Source of the DNA: Fusibacter bizertensis
Lineage (GTDB): Bacteria > Bacillota > Clostridia > Peptostreptococcales > Acidaminobacteraceae
Direction: 5' to 3'
DNA length: 42,566 bases
Assembly (NCBI RefSeq): GCF_029914245.1
Contig: NZ_JARYZI010000016.1
Coordinates: 1 to 42,566, forward strand
Part shown: piece by piece, positions 6,783-14,100 of the stretch
Layout of the letters: every line of letters starts with the position of its first letter
How positions within the stretch are numbered: the first letter of the stretch is position 1
The notes under the pieces: generated by a model
The model's input: only the letters and a program-made list of their open reading frames with translations
Database searches by the model: none
Told to the model about the DNA's origin: nothing
Position numbers and translations under genes: made by a program

Positions 6783-8009
6783 ATGAGAAAATCAAAAATC
6801 TTGATGTATATGTTTTTATTGATTTTTATTAGTTCAACAATAGGGTGCGACAATAACATGGCAAGAACGAATCTAACTCAGTCAGTTGAATCTTCTGCAG
6901 TAAGTGATGAGATACCTGAAGTGTTAACTGAGGCCGTTACATATGAAATAAAAACAAAGGGTTCACTTAAGGATGGTGGAATCACGACCGGTGATGGTAT
7001 TTATCAAGAGGGTGAGTTTGCAACTATTGAGGCAATGACATCTGAGAATTATCAATTTGTGAGTTGGTCTTTAGGTGGTGAAGTAGTCAGTACAGATCCA
7101 ATCTACAAATTTTTAGTTAAAGAAAATCAACAATTAACGGCGCGCTTTGAAATTGCAAAATTAATGAATGATCAGCTTTATGAAGCCATATCAAACGAGA
7201 TAACAAACTATGAAATCATCGTCAATGTGATTGACGATTCAAATGCAGACTTACTTCTAAAAAACAAAACTACGGATGAAACAAAGAAACTTCTTACACT
7301 AACCGATTGCGTAAGTGAACATTATCATTTCAAAGAAAGTCACAATGGAAATATTTATTTGATAAGAAGGATTGGCGATATTGATACGGAGTACTGGACA
7401 GATGAGCTTTGGCGATATAGTTTAGACAATACAGTAACGAAGCTTTTTACAATGAAAGGGCTAGATTTTAGAGTTAGTCCAAACGAGGCATTTATAGCAG
7501 CACAAGAATATACAAATCGATTAATCATTCTTGATGCGAATGGACAAATATTAAAGGATTACACAAACGAGGATTTAACAGATGTTGAATTTAATGAGAG
7601 TACATTTACTGAGTTACTAAAATGGTCAGACGATAGCAGTACAATGTGGGGATGTCTATCAACACCTATTCCACTTTATTTATTTGAAATTCAAACCAGC
7701 AATTGGGAAGTGATGGGCTATGATTTAACTGTATTGCCAGTAGGTGATGAGCATGACCTTAATCCAAATAGTCAATTATATGTATTTAGCAATCTACCGA
7801 TGATAGTAGATGTTTATTCGATGAATGAATTAGAAGCAAGTAAAAAAGAACTAAATTTGTACCTCTACAATCTTGAAATTAAGGAACTTAAAATTTTAGA
7901 TACTTCTGTAGCAAAATCTTTTAAGCCAGTTTGGATTGGTCTTGATACTATAGAATATGATGACCCAGAGAGTGATAATAGAATTAAATTTACAGTGAAC
8001 TATCATTAG
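6783..8009 (+). CDS. Lipoprotein with an InlB B-repeat-like domain and propeller-like C-terminus
   Basis: The product has 408 residues. The ATG at 6783 is chosen for its AAGGAG about 8 bases upstream; an ATG-like start at 6756 lacks an SD. MRKSK followed by a hydrophobic stretch and STIGC makes a type II signal peptide with the lipidated cysteine near residue 25. Residues of about 60-130 (GIYQEGEFATIEA...FVSWSLGGE...LTARFE) match the divergent InlB B-repeat (PF18998-like) pattern. The rest has repeated short beta segments, such as LWRYSLDNTVTKLF and RLIILDANGQIL, suggesting a TolB/WD40-type propeller. It is probably anchored outside the membrane. Role unknown. Confidence 0.7.
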   Translation: MRKSKILMYMFLLIFISSTIGCDNNMARTNLTQSVESSAVSDEIPEVLTEAVTYEIKTKGSLKDGGITTGDGIYQEGEFATIEAMTSENYQFVSWSLGGEVVSTDPIYKFLVKENQQLTARFEIAKLMNDQLYEAISNEITNYEIIVNVIDDSNADLLLKNKTTDETKKLLTLTDCVSEHYHFKESHNGNIYLIRRIGDIDTEYWTDELWRYSLDNTVTKLFTMKGLDFRVSPNEAFIAAQEYTNRLIILDANGQILKDYTNEDLTDVEFNESTFTELLKWSDDSSTMWGCLSTPIPLYLFEIQTSNWEVMGYDLTVLPVGDEHDLNPNSQLYVFSNLPMIVDVYSMNELEASKKELNLYLYNLEIKELKILDTSVAKSFKPVWIGLDTIEYDDPESDNRIKFTVNYH

Positions 8010-8055
8010 AATCAAAAAAAATATAAAATTGAGTAAACGAAAGTAGGAGACTAAA

Positions 8056-8520
8056 ATGAACTATTCAAAAGTGAGCTTAGAAGATTCGGACATAGAACAA
8101 ATTTTATTAAAACTTTCAAAGTGGCACAACTTAACACCAAAGATATGGACTGAAAATTATGTGGCATCAGATGAAGACATAAAAGAGACCATAGAGAGAA
8201 TTAAAAGTACAAAAAATTCTGACTTGTTTCTTGGGATCGCACGTGATGAGGATGATATAACTGGATTTATATGGGGACAAAAGCAAGAGAATCCTGAAAA
8301 CAGTGTAATGATTCAATCGTTATATGTTGAAAAGAGATACCGTAACATCGGAGTAGCAAGTAAATTGAAAAAGAACTTTGAAGTATGGTGTCAAAGCGAA
8401 GGTATAAACTCAATAGTTACGACAGTACATTATAAGAACAAAAACATGCTTGAATTAAATCGAAAATTGGGCTATGAACCCGGAATGGTATACATGCGAA
8501 AAAAGTTAAAGTCAAAATAA
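8056..8520 (+). CDS. GNAT family N-acetyltransferase
   Basis: The product has 154 residues, with an ATG behind TAGGAG. Motif A is LYVEKRYRNIGVASKL (R-x-x-G-x-A type), preceded by the substrate-side strand FIWGQKQENPENSVMIQS. NRKLGYEPGMVYMRK closes the fold. It is a cytoplasmic acetyl-CoA-dependent transferase of unknown substrate. It lies 18 bases before the next gene's chosen start and is probably cotranscribed with it. Confidence 0.85.
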   Translation: MNYSKVSLEDSDIEQILLKLSKWHNLTPKIWTENYVASDEDIKETIERIKSTKNSDLFLGIARDEDDITGFIWGQKQENPENSVMIQSLYVEKRYRNIGVASKLKKNFEVWCQSEGINSIVTTVHYKNKNMLELNRKLGYEPGMVYMRKKLKSK

Positions 8521-8538
8521 AGTGAGGTGCATTTACGT

Positions 8539-9531
8539 ATGAAAATTGAAAATGTAATTGACAAAGACTTTAGAGGTGCTATATCCATTAAGAAAAATAA
8601 AGAATCGGTTTTTCAAAATGCATATGGCTACGCGGATCTACCAAATGAAATTCGCAATGAGATAAACACGAGATTTGCAACAGCCTCAGCTGGAAAAGTT
8701 TTTGTTGCTGTGGGAATTTTAAAGTTAGTAGAAGAGGAAAAGCTTTCTCTAGATGATACAATTGGTGGTTTGGTGGACTTTGATTTAAACAAAATTGACA
8801 AAAGTATCACAGTTAAACAGTTATTAAATCATACATCTGGTATTCCAGATTATTTTGATGAAAGCATCATGGATGAGTATGATGAACTCTGGATTGACTT
8901 TCCAAACTACAAGATCAGAAAATCCAGTGATTTACTGCCACTTTTTATAGATAAACCTATGATGTATGGTCCAGGGGACAGATTTAAGTACAACAATACA
9001 GGTTTTGTCGTGTTGGGATTAATCATCGAGAAAGTGACAGGTCTTCCTTTTGACACTTACTTAAAAGAACAAATTTTTGACCCGTGTGGTATGTTAGATA
9101 CTGGCTATTATGAACTAGATAGATTGCCAGCAAGATGTGCGAACGCCTATATTTTTGATGAAGTGAGAAAAGAATTTTATACCAATATTTATAGCGTTGA
9201 TGTGAAAGGTACTGGCGCAGGAGGTGCCTTTACAACCGTCCTAGATATAGACAAATTTTGGGAAAATCTAATAGATGGAAAACTAGTATCTAAAAGTATG
9301 GTTGAACAAATGCTGACTGTTCAAAGCAGTGATGATGATACCTTTTATGGGTATGGTATTTGGCTTTCAAAAAATGATGAAGATAGATATATCCCTTATT
9401 TTCAAGGTAGTGATCCAGGTGTGAGTTTTATATCATCGTATGATATAAAAAACAAAACAAGTATTACAATAGCCAGCAATTTTGGTGATAATGTTTGGAA
9501 ACTTCGAAGAGAGTTAGGAAGTATATTATGA
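8539..9531 (+). CDS. Serine hydrolase, class C beta-lactamase/DD-peptidase fold
   Basis: The product has 330 residues from ATG 8539, with GAGGTG (8524-8529) 9 bases upstream; a GTG at 8527 overlaps that SD and is rejected. The catalytic SxxK is Ser50-Ala-Gly-Lys53 and the second motif is Tyr151-Asn-Asn153. The third, usually KTG or HxG, is probably represented by FQGSDPG near the C-terminus. NHTSGIPDY and GPGDRFKYNNTGF are family signatures. There is no signal peptide, so it is probably a cytoplasmic esterase or peptidase rather than a true beta-lactamase. Its stop overlaps the next start (ATGA). Confidence 0.85.
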   Translation: MKIENVIDKDFRGAISIKKNKESVFQNAYGYADLPNEIRNEINTRFATASAGKVFVAVGILKLVEEEKLSLDDTIGGLVDFDLNKIDKSITVKQLLNHTSGIPDYFDESIMDEYDELWIDFPNYKIRKSSDLLPLFIDKPMMYGPGDRFKYNNTGFVVLGLIIEKVTGLPFDTYLKEQIFDPCGMLDTGYYELDRLPARCANAYIFDEVRKEFYTNIYSVDVKGTGAGGAFTTVLDIDKFWENLIDGKLVSKSMVEQMLTVQSSDDDTFYGYGIWLSKNDEDRYIPYFQGSDPGVSFISSYDIKNKTSITIASNFGDNVWKLRRELGSIL

Positions 9532-9929
9532 ATGTTCATAATGAGGATATGGTTGCACCTTGTGGTATAAACTGTACATACTGCTATGTGCATCATAAAA
9601 AGAAAAAGCCATGTACAGGTTGCAGGCAAAAGGATGAAACTAAACCAGTTTCATGTCAAAAATGCAAAATCAAAGCATGCATCAATCATAAAAACATCGT
9701 ATTTTGTTACCAGTGTGTTGATTTCCCCTGTGTGCTGATCAAGAGATTAGATAAAAGTTATCGAACGAGATACGATGAATCACTGATAGATAATTTACAA
9801 GTAATTAAAGAGCAAGGAATAGACGCACTTTTAAAATCAGAGCAAATCAGACTTAAATGTCCAAACTGTGAAGGTTACCTTAACATACATGATAAAATCT
9901 GCTTTAAATGCGGAAAGCAATTTAAATGA
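9528..9929 (+). CDS. DUF3795-type cysteine-rich protein
   Basis: The product has 133 residues. The start is taken at ATG 9528, overlapping the upstream stop and preceded by AGGAAG; an upstream TTG at 9495 lies inside the previous gene. The N-terminal half carries APCGINCTYC, PCTGC, CQKC and FCYQC...PC, the DUF3795 cysteine pattern. The C-terminus adds a second pair, CPNCEG...CFKCGK, like a zinc ribbon. Metal binding is very likely; function is unknown. It is translationally coupled to the beta-lactamase-fold gene. Confidence 0.8.
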   Translation: MNVHNEDMVAPCGINCTYCYVHHKKKKPCTGCRQKDETKPVSCQKCKIKACINHKNIVFCYQCVDFPCVLIKRLDKSYRTRYDESLIDNLQVIKEQGIDALLKSEQIRLKCPNCEGYLNIHDKICFKCGKQFK

Positions 9930-10007
9930 AAAATATAGATGACGGGTATTAATACCATAAAAGTTATTTTTTTTTCAGAATATTTAATCGATAAATGTTT
10001 ACTATGA

Positions 10008-10019
10008 TATAATTATAAT
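10008..10019 (+). promoter_or_regulatory. Tandem -10 hexamers before the GNAT gene
   Basis: Two abutting TATAAT hexamers (10008-10013 and 10014-10019) lie 38-50 bases upstream of the next start. No convincing -35 is seen at 16-18 bases, so this is a weak promoter call. It would start a new transcript after the DUF3795 gene. Confidence 0.35.
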
Positions 10020-10057
10020 AGCTGTTATATTTTATGTAATTAAGAGGGATGTTAAAC

Positions 10058-10534
10058 ATGACAATTAACGGAAAGTTGATAAAACTGTTACCTTACACGA
10101 GAGAACGATGTCATGAGATGTACAGTCATTACACATCAGATCCTATGATGACTGGGTACGAATTTGTTTATGATCATGAAATGATCGATGCTATGTTTGA
10201 TACAAAAGTATGCGATCAATCTAGAAGATACTTTGCAATCACGAGAGACGATCGAACCATAGGAGAAATTCAACTTAAACACATCGATTTTGAAAAACTT
10301 TATGGAACGCTTAGCATAGTCTTAACAGATGATTCTGTGAAGAGCAAAGGCTATGGTACTGAAGCGGAATCTTTGGTTTTGAAATATGCTAAAGATGAGC
10401 TTGGTCTTAAAACAGTGTTTGCCGACACTGTAAAAAGAAACGTGAGAAGTAAACATATCCTTGAAAAACTTGGATTCGTGTATATGCATAGCGATGATAT
10501 AATGGATTATTTTAGATGTGATTTTTATAGTTAA
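10058..10534 (+). CDS. GNAT family N-acetyltransferase
   Basis: The product has 158 residues. The ATG at 10058 has AGAGGG (10043-10048) at normal spacing, whereas the in-frame ATG at 10049 overlaps that SD. Motif A is SIVLTDDSVKSKGYGTEAESL (read as K-G-Y-G-T-E), and RSKHILEKLGF is the typical fourth helix of RimJ/RimL-like enzymes. Substrate unknown. The following gene is also a GNAT, separated by only 36 bases. Confidence 0.85.
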   Translation: MTINGKLIKLLPYTRERCHEMYSHYTSDPMMTGYEFVYDHEMIDAMFDTKVCDQSRRYFAITRDDRTIGEIQLKHIDFEKLYGTLSIVLTDDSVKSKGYGTEAESLVLKYAKDELGLKTVFADTVKRNVRSKHILEKLGFVYMHSDDIMDYFRCDFYS

Positions 10535-10570
10535 TGAACAAATAAGCGCGTAGATTAAATGGAGGGAAAT

Positions 10571-11038
10571 ATGAGAATTGATATCGTACAAACTAAAGAT
10601 GCAGCCTTATTAGCAAAGCTCAACAAAGATGTTCAAAGATTACATCATGACATCGAACCTGATATTTTCAAGCCATATGATCATGAGCAAATGACTGAGT
10701 TATTTGAAAAAGCATTATTATCAGACGAAGTCACAGCGTTCATCGCTAAAGTAGACGACATACCAGCTGGTTATATGTTGCTTGCACATAAAGTATCTGA
10801 TGCCAATGGGTTTAAGTACAGAACGGAAACGCTTCATATTGACCAGATTTGTGTGGAAAATGCATATAAAGGCAAAGGTGTTGGAAAATGCTTAGTGGAT
10901 TATGCTAAAGAAGTTGCAAAAATTAAAGGTATTAAACGTATTGAAATGAACTACTGGACGAAAAACACAAACTCAGGCGAATTTTTTAGAAGCCAAGGAT
11001 TTAGTAATTTTAACGAAAGACTTTCCATTGAAATCTAA
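10571..11038 (+). CDS. GNAT family N-acetyltransferase
   Basis: The product has 155 residues. ATG 10571 follows GGAGGG (10561-10566); an ATG at 10559 overlaps the SD and is rejected. Motif A reads IDQICVENAYKGKGVGKCL (K-G-K-G-V-G), the classical Q/R-x-x-G-x-G/A acetyl-CoA loop, and the C-terminal SGEFFRSQGF is the usual CoA-side helix. The small protein gene that follows has its SD inside this gene's last codons (AAGGAG at 11036-11041), so the two are probably translated from one message. Confidence 0.87.
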   Translation: MRIDIVQTKDAALLAKLNKDVQRLHHDIEPDIFKPYDHEQMTELFEKALLSDEVTAFIAKVDDIPAGYMLLAHKVSDANGFKYRTETLHIDQICVENAYKGKGVGKCLVDYAKEVAKIKGIKRIEMNYWTKNTNSGEFFRSQGFSNFNERLSIEI

Positions 11039-11048
11039 GGAGTTTACT

Positions 11049-11300
11049 ATGATAGAAGATAAGAGAGATATATTAAAAAATAACAAACCTTTTGAATACA
11101 GGCTATTAAAGTATCAGAAAGCCCAGATTTATCATGAAGGAAAAGCTATAATGATTATTTTGGGGAAGGATTATGCAAAGCTTCTGAGTAACATAGCAAA
11201 AAACGACGACTATGCACTACAACTTTTCATGGCAAAAGTAACCGGACAATTTAAACATGGTAATGAAAAAATTGCAAAGAATAAATATAAAGGGAGATAA
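11049..11300 (+). CDS. Small conserved-type protein of unknown function
   Basis: The product has 83 residues from ATG 11049, 7 bases after AAGGAG. It is basic and soluble, and opens IEDKRDILKNNKPFEYRLLK. A YHEGKAIMIILGKD segment and the ending LFMAKVTGQFKHGNEK give it a pattern I vaguely recall from short clostridial proteins of unknown function. There is no membrane segment or cysteine cluster. It is tightly packed between a GNAT gene and a 48-residue membrane protein. Confidence 0.6.
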   Translation: MIEDKRDILKNNKPFEYRLLKYQKAQIYHEGKAIMIILGKDYAKLLSNIAKNDDYALQLFMAKVTGQFKHGNEKIAKNKYKGR

Positions 11301-11303
11301 AAT

Positions 11304-11450
11304 ATGTTTAGACACAAAAAAACTAATGGATACATAATCATCTCAAATGTAATATTGTTTATTTTATTTACAGCCATTGCTCTTTTTGGAGTCGGTGATT
11401 TAGATTGGGATAAAGCAAAACGCATAGTAAACAAACGATTTTTCAGTTGA
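11304..11450 (+). CDS. 48-residue single-helix membrane protein
   Basis: A short reading frame from ATG 11304 to TGA 11450 is preceded by GGGAG (11292-11296) at good spacing, only 3 bases after the previous stop. The peptide has a basic start (MFRHKKTNGY), one hydrophobic helix (IIISNVILFILFTAIALFGV) and a basic tail (KRIVNKRFFS). The good RBS and tight spacing argue that it is translated. Function unknown. Confidence 0.6.
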   Translation: MFRHKKTNGYIIISNVILFILFTAIALFGVGDLDWDKAKRIVNKRFFS

Positions 11451-11499
11451 TTTTCAGGAAAACATTTGTTAATTTATTAACGTAAATACAGGAGGTTAT

Positions 11500-11973
11500 A
11501 TGTCAAAAAATGTGATTGTATTTTATTCTAAAGATAACAACACACGTACTGCAGCCAAACTTGTATCAGAAAGAATTGAAGCACAAATTGTAGAATTAAT
11601 TGAAACTAAAAAAGGTAACTTCATACAAGCACTTAGGAAAAAAGGATCAAAACTTCAAGGAAATCCATGGGATGAGATCAAAGATGCAGATTCAATATTT
11701 TTGATGTTTCCAATATGGGCGAGTAATGGTGTCCCTGCAATGAATGCATTTTTAGACCATGCTGACTTTAATGAAAAAAAAGTTTCCATTATTACATTAC
11801 AGCAGTTTGAAGATTTGCGTAATAGCGGTAAAGTCCATGATTATGTTCAAAAACGAGTAGAAGATAAAGGTGGTAAAGTAGTTTATAAAAAAGCATTGCT
11901 AGGTGGAAAGATGAACCACTATGCTGGTGAACCTGCTTTAAAAGTTGAAGTCGATAAACTGAAATTTAATTAA
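11500..11973 (+). CDS. Flavodoxin-like protein
   Basis: The product has 157 residues, with an ATG 6 bases after AGGAGG. The N-terminus VIVFYSKDNNTRTAA is a flavodoxin-type phosphate-binding loop after the first strand. MFPIWASNGVPAMNAFL matches the second FMN-contact loop, and a VSIITLQQF strand follows. It is a cytoplasmic FMN-binding electron carrier or NADPH-dependent reductase-like protein. It is similar in size to short-chain flavodoxins, but several usual residues differ, so FMN binding is probable rather than certain. Confidence 0.7.
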   Translation: MSKNVIVFYSKDNNTRTAAKLVSERIEAQIVELIETKKGNFIQALRKKGSKLQGNPWDEIKDADSIFLMFPIWASNGVPAMNAFLDHADFNEKKVSIITLQQFEDLRNSGKVHDYVQKRVEDKGGKVVYKKALLGGKMNHYAGEPALKVEVDKLKFN

Positions 11974-12028
11974 TTCATACTGCAATATAACAATTTAATA
12001 AGCCATCAAGTTCAAAGGAGAAGTTAAT

Positions 12029-12391
12029 ATGATCAGAGAAAATTATAAAAGAAAACAAAAAAATGGAATACTATATATTATTATGGGTCTATCATTTGCT
12101 TTTATAGGAGCAGCTTGTATGCTGTTGATGGCACTAACATCCATTAACAGCAATAGCTTTAGCTTAATCTCAAAATTATTTTTACTGATCGGTTTACTTA
12201 TTGCTATATATGGCTACAAGATGATGACCTTATTGCGTATCAAAACAGAAGCTGATAAGAAAAGAGAAATGGTAGATAAAGATTTAGACATTGAGCTACA
12301 GAAACTAGACAAATTAAGAGAAGATGGTATTATCTCTGAAAAAGAATTAATGCTGAAGCGGAAAAAAATAATGGACACGCGTTGGGGGTAA
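12029..12391 (+). CDS. Membrane protein with C-terminal SHOCT domain
   Basis: The product has 120 residues, with an ATG after AAGGAG. There are two hydrophobic helices (about residues 12-38 and 46-68), then a charged linker and a C-terminal KLDKLREDGIISEKEL motif. That motif is the SHOCT pattern (short helical domain found at protein ends and implicated in oligomerisation). Function unknown. The next gene begins one base after this stop, so the two are likely coupled. Confidence 0.7.
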   Translation: MIRENYKRKQKNGILYIIMGLSFAFIGAACMLLMALTSINSNSFSLISKLFLLIGLLIAIYGYKMMTLLRIKTEADKKREMVDKDLDIELQKLDKLREDGIISEKELMLKRKKIMDTRWG

Positions 12392-12392
12392 G

Positions 12393-12815
12393 ATGATAAA
12401 TATAGCTTTGTCACATATGATTATCGAGCAAACAAAAAATTATCAGCACCGTATTAAATATAATCCAGCCAGTAATTCATTTACTGAAACTGATCGACTT
12501 AGTTTGTTTTTTGAAAGAGGATGTCCATATCCATACGGATGGATCGAAGAATCTGGAACCCCTCCAGAGTACCATAAAGATGTAATCTTAGTATCAGATC
12601 TAGAATATGAACTTGGCGATAGATTAGAGGTAAAACTTATCGGTATTTTTAAAAGAGCAGATGGGGATCATAAATGGGTAGCTGTGCCAACTCATCGTAC
12701 TGTAGATGATCTTTTTCAACTCAGTGAAGAAGAACTAAATCACTTGAATAAACTTTATCCTAGTATTGGTGAGGGTGAAGGTTGGTTTGGTATTCTTAGT
12801 ATTGTCAGGTATTAA
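12393..12815 (+). CDS. Inorganic-pyrophosphatase-like protein with a degenerate active site
   Basis: The product has 140 residues. The start follows GGGGGTAAG inside the previous gene's end. YPYGWIEESGTPP followed by DVILVSDLEYELG, then GIFKRADGDHKWVAVP and LNHLNKLYP, parallels the family I soluble pyrophosphatase order (YGFI..., D-V..., DxD-K, H-F-x-x-YK). Several of the metal-binding aspartates of true pyrophosphatases appear to be missing or replaced, especially in the DGDPLD loop. It may be a diverged enzyme or a related fold with another substrate. Confidence 0.5.
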   Translation: MINIALSHMIIEQTKNYQHRIKYNPASNSFTETDRLSLFFERGCPYPYGWIEESGTPPEYHKDVILVSDLEYELGDRLEVKLIGIFKRADGDHKWVAVPTHRTVDDLFQLSEEELNHLNKLYPSIGEGEGWFGILSIVRY

Positions 12816-12905
12816 ATTTAAAGCTAATAAAGCGTTGATTTGATTTTTGATAGCGCTTACAATATAGAGAGAAAGCATAAATTATTTCTATACTGGGGAG
12901 GAAAT

Positions 12906-13496
12906 ATGACTTATAAATTTAGAAATATCGTGATTTGCATATCTTTAGTATTTGTTATTTTAGGACTTGGCGGTTGTTCAACCAAAGAGAAAAACAAATG
13001 GACGATAGAAGGTAAGGAAGTTTTATTGAACCAAGCTGAAGGCAGCATTACATATGATAATGAAGTCTACAAATATTCAAGATCAAATAACGCAATCACA
13101 ATCACGTATCCAAACCAAATGATATATACTGAAACATATAATAATTCAGGAACTTCTGTGAGTACATGGTCTGCACACCCTAGTTTAGCTGCAGGATTTA
13201 TAGACATTACAAGCTATGGTTATTTAAGTGAACGCGTCATCATTGATACAGTCCTTAAGTATTCTAGTGAAATTGACCCAAATTCAGGAAACTCCCTAAG
13301 TGGAAGATCACCTTTGTTAGGGCTGTTCATCATCTTAATTGGTGCCATAGTTGTAGCTTTTCCTAAAGCTTCTTGGTATCTCAATTATGGATGGCGCTAT
13401 AAAGATTCAAAGCCATCTGATGTTGCAATCGTAGTTCAAAGAGTTTCAGGTGGCATAGCGATAGTAGTGGGGCTTATTTTAATCATTGGAAGTTAG
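12906..13496 (+). CDS. Lipoprotein with DUF6199-like C-terminal membrane region
   Basis: The product has 196 residues. ATG 12906 follows GGGGAGG; upstream in-frame starts at 12840 have no SD. MTYKFRNIV plus a hydrophobic run ending LGLGGC is a lipoprotein signal with the lipidated cysteine near residue 24. After an extracytoplasmic beta-rich segment (residues 30-125) come two membrane helices around residues 138-155 and 175-195, separated by YGWRYKDSKPSDVAIV. That linker pattern I associate with DUF6199 proteins. Lipid anchor plus two helices is unusual. Function unknown. Confidence 0.6.
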   Translation: MTYKFRNIVICISLVFVILGLGGCSTKEKNKWTIEGKEVLLNQAEGSITYDNEVYKYSRSNNAITITYPNQMIYTETYNNSGTSVSTWSAHPSLAAGFIDITSYGYLSERVIIDTVLKYSSEIDPNSGNSLSGRSPLLGLFIILIGAIVVAFPKASWYLNYGWRYKDSKPSDVAIVVQRVSGGIAIVVGLILIIGS

Positions 13497-13497
13497 G

Positions 13498-13683
13498 ACT
13501 TTGAAGTGGGGTTGGACTGAACATGTTCAAGCACTTTGGAAAGCAATTTTCTCGGAGTGGTTTCCAAGTTCGGACTATGAAGCAACTACAGGAGCCAGAA
13601 CAGAAATGTACTATAAAACCAAGGGTGCGAATGAGTTTAAGCTTTCTTCATCAATTATCCTTTATAATTTCTCTGCTTCATGA
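13498..13683 (+). pseudogene. C-terminal remnant of an AraC-type effector-binding (GyrI-like) domain
   Basis: The 62 codons read GWTEHVQALWKAIFSEWFPS followed by SDYEATTGARTEMYY. This is the helix and conserved EWFPxSxYE...E-x-Y end of GyrI-like/AraC effector-binding domains. No start codon with an SD is present, and the frame overlaps the stop of the preceding lipoprotein gene. Only about a third of the roughly 150-residue domain remains, and the DNA-binding part is absent. The tail (LSSSIILYNFSAS) does not continue the family pattern, so both ends look broken. Confidence 0.55.
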
Positions 13684-13686
13684 TAG

Positions 13687-13723
13687 AAAAATCTTTTGAC
13701 TTTAAGGTTAAAAGATTTTTTTT
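13687..13723 (+). terminator. Rho-independent terminator
   Basis: AAAATCTTTT (13687-13696) pairs with AAAAGATTTT (13710-13719) around a 13-base loop, followed by a T-rich run to 13723. It closes the accessory gene run. Confidence 0.7.
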
Positions 13724-13789
13724 GTTTTTTGAGTTTCAAATGTATATGATTTACAACATCTTTTCTATTATAATAAAAGCACTTCGTTT

Positions 13790-13830
13790 CGTAACCGATG
13801 TTACGACAATCATTCTCAAATAGGTATATG
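13790..13830 (+). promoter_or_regulatory. CRP/FNR-type (HcpR-like) dyad and promoter for the DUF1858-DUF438 operon
   Basis: CGTAAC-CGAT-GTTACG (13790-13805) is a perfect 6-bp dyad with a 4-base centre. It fits the GTAAC-N4-GTTAC motif that I recall being described for HcpR-type regulators (CRP/FNR family, nitrosative stress) in clostridia. A -10-like TATATG (13825-13830) puts the dyad centre near -40, the usual class II activator position. The cognate regulator is not obvious in this window. Confidence 0.5.
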
Positions 13831-13871
13831 ATTAATCTAGAAGATAAATTAGTTTTAAATGCGAGGTAAAT

Positions 13872-14099
13872 ATGAATGTAATTTATTCCAGTGTTACAAT
13901 CTATGATCTACTGACCTTATATCCAGAATTAAAAGATGCGCTTTATGAACTCGGTTTTACAGATATCGTAAAGCCAGGAATGATAAGTACAGTTGGAAGA
14001 ATAATGACACTTTCAAAGGGGTCAAAACTTAAAAAGATAGCCATGAACGATATAGCACTAAAACTTGAAACGTATGGTTTTGAATTAAAGGAGGACTAG
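13872..14099 (+). CDS. DUF1858 domain protein
   Basis: The product has 75 residues, with an ATG behind GAGG. The sequence YSSVTIYDLLTLYPELKDAL through LGFTDIVKPGMISTVGRIMT is the DUF1858 pattern (a short helical domain often paired with hybrid-cluster or DUF438 proteins). It ends one base before the next gene, so the two are cotranscribed and probably work together. The dyad at 13790 suggests control by a CRP/FNR-family factor responding to redox or nitric oxide stress. Confidence 0.8.
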   Translation: MNVIYSSVTIYDLLTLYPELKDALYELGFTDIVKPGMISTVGRIMTLSKGSKLKKIAMNDIALKLETYGFELKED

Positions 14100-14100
14100 A

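Noticed and set aside
8527-8538. GTG 8527 as the start of the beta-lactamase-fold gene
   Set aside because: It overlaps the GAGGTG used as SD for ATG 8539.
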